Of a DNA stretch of 64,000 nt, positions 63,452 through 64,000 are shown piece by piece. The notes under the pieces are model-generated. The model was not told the DNA's origin and did not search any database. It saw only the letters and a list, made by a program, of their open reading frames with translations. This stretch comes from Competibacter_A sp037045535. Its GTDB lineage: Bacteria > Pseudomonadota > Gammaproteobacteria > Competibacterales > Competibacteraceae. The position numbers and the translations under genes are program-made. How positions within the stretch are numbered: position 1 is the stretch's first letter; each line of letters begins with the position of its first letter. Location of the stretch: the NCBI GenBank assembly GCA_037045535.1, contig JBAOHI010000073.1:496001-560000 (forward strand). Direction: 5' to 3'.

Positions 63452-64000
63452 CTACGCGGATGCTTGCTGTAGAGCGAACTGCTCGCGCAAGGCGGCGAGT
63501 ACCTTGATCAAGTGATCGACTTGCGCATCTGAATTGGCCGCCGTAACCTGAACGCGGAATCCAACTTCATGTTTCGGAACCAGTGGAAACGCCGCCATTG
63601 TCAAATAGATGCCCCGCTCGAACAGGAACCGGCCCGCTGGATCGATCTCCTGGTGGTCGACCAAGGAGAATCTCGATGATGGGAAGCCCCGATTCATTGG
63701 GAGTCTTGATGCCGAGGTCGCGGAGCGCGCCCAGAATGCGCGCGGTCTTTCGCCATATATCGGCACGATACTGGTCGCCACGCTTGCGGTTGACCATCAA
63801 CCCTACCTGGGTCGATGCGAGCGACGCGACCGGCGACGGGCCAGAGTAGAGGTAAGGCGGGGCAAGCACTTTGAGGGCTTCCTTCAATTGGGTCGGCAGG
63901 GCCAAAAACGCCAGCAGGGACGAGTAGGCCTTCGATAGCCCCCCTACCAGTACAGCCTTGTCATAAGAAACGTTTTGATGCCGAAATAAGCTGTTACCCT
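63452..64000 (-). CDS. AONS/KBL-type PLP-dependent acyltransferase, C-terminal part, interrupted by one extra base
   Basis: The gene runs off the right edge, with ~180 C-terminal residues visible. In the first frame: VSYDKAVLVGGLSKAYSSLL, where the Lys in GGLSKAY is the PLP Lys, then PPYLYSGPSPVASLAST. After GLPIIEILLG the frame must change by dropping base 63659, and continues DHQEIDPAGRFLFERGIYLT, then HEVGFRVQVTAANSDAQVD to the stop. This is the pattern of 8-amino-7-oxononanoate synthase / 2-amino-3-ketobutyrate CoA ligase-like enzymes, which join an amino acid and an acyl-CoA. It may be a stand-alone biosynthetic member (CqsA/serine palmitoyltransferase-like). MFS transporter follows. Confidence 0.85.

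Overview
This window reads as a stretch of a GC-rich gammaproteobacterial chromosome. The gene order mtnA / MTA deaminase / ubiG, the prfB-lysS pair with the classical RF2 frameshift site, and the enzyme families (MnmG, HemH, LysS, AsnS) all fit Gammaproteobacteria. A phosphoribulokinase gene, a 2-oxoacid:ferredoxin oxidoreductase, paired class I and class II aldolases and a phasin/PhaE-like protein suggest an autotroph, mixotroph or storage-polymer-forming organism of the Chromatiales/Competibacter/Thiotrichales kind. The genus cannot be fixed from sequence alone. No tRNA, rRNA, CRISPR array or insertion sequence was seen.

Layout. 1-5158 (minus) is an operon-like run: an NDMA-dependent-type (nicotinoprotein) methanol dehydrogenase, a MoxR AAA+ ATPase, a CoxE-like VWA protein, a SAM methyltransferase and the start of an aldehyde dehydrogenase. 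5628-9646 holds lysS, prfB and alanine dehydrogenase. 9717-13410 holds a CBS protein, a ferritin-like protein and a two-subunit 2-oxoacid:ferredoxin oxidoreductase. 13703-16085 holds divergent class I and class II fructose-bisphosphate aldolases. 16187-20424 holds methylthioadenosine salvage genes, an OmpA-like lipo/periplasmic protein and ubiG. 20467-24234 is a Ser/Thr phospho-signalling cassette (kinase, two FHA proteins, PP2C phosphatase). 24268-28542 holds asnS, a phasin-like helix-hairpin-helix protein, and cysE with a variant IscU and an IscA. 28637-34847 holds a two-component system divergent from an exosortase and its probable single substrate, a VIT/VWA surface protein. 34848-39205 is a low-density, decayed accessory region with an orphan caspase-fold-like protein and a broken flavin reductase. 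39206-58847 is dense housekeeping: leuB-cimA, dtd-pip, HAD phosphatase, hemH, hydroxyacid dehydrogenase, phosphoribulokinase, M16 protease, rfbB, xthA, mnmG, thiXYZ-type transporter, cysH. 58912-64000 holds a GGDEF/EAL protein, an MFS transporter and a truncated AONS/KBL-type PLP enzyme.

A striking quality feature is that at least seven conserved genes (ubiG, a LEA-like gene, leuB, a hydroxyacid dehydrogenase, rfbB, mnmG, the KBL-type enzyme) are each split by one extra base (two in leuB). Removing these bases restores full-length family-typical proteins, so most are probably assembly errors rather than real pseudogenes. The NADPH-dependent FMN reductase at 37405-38028 has several lesions and looks truly decayed.
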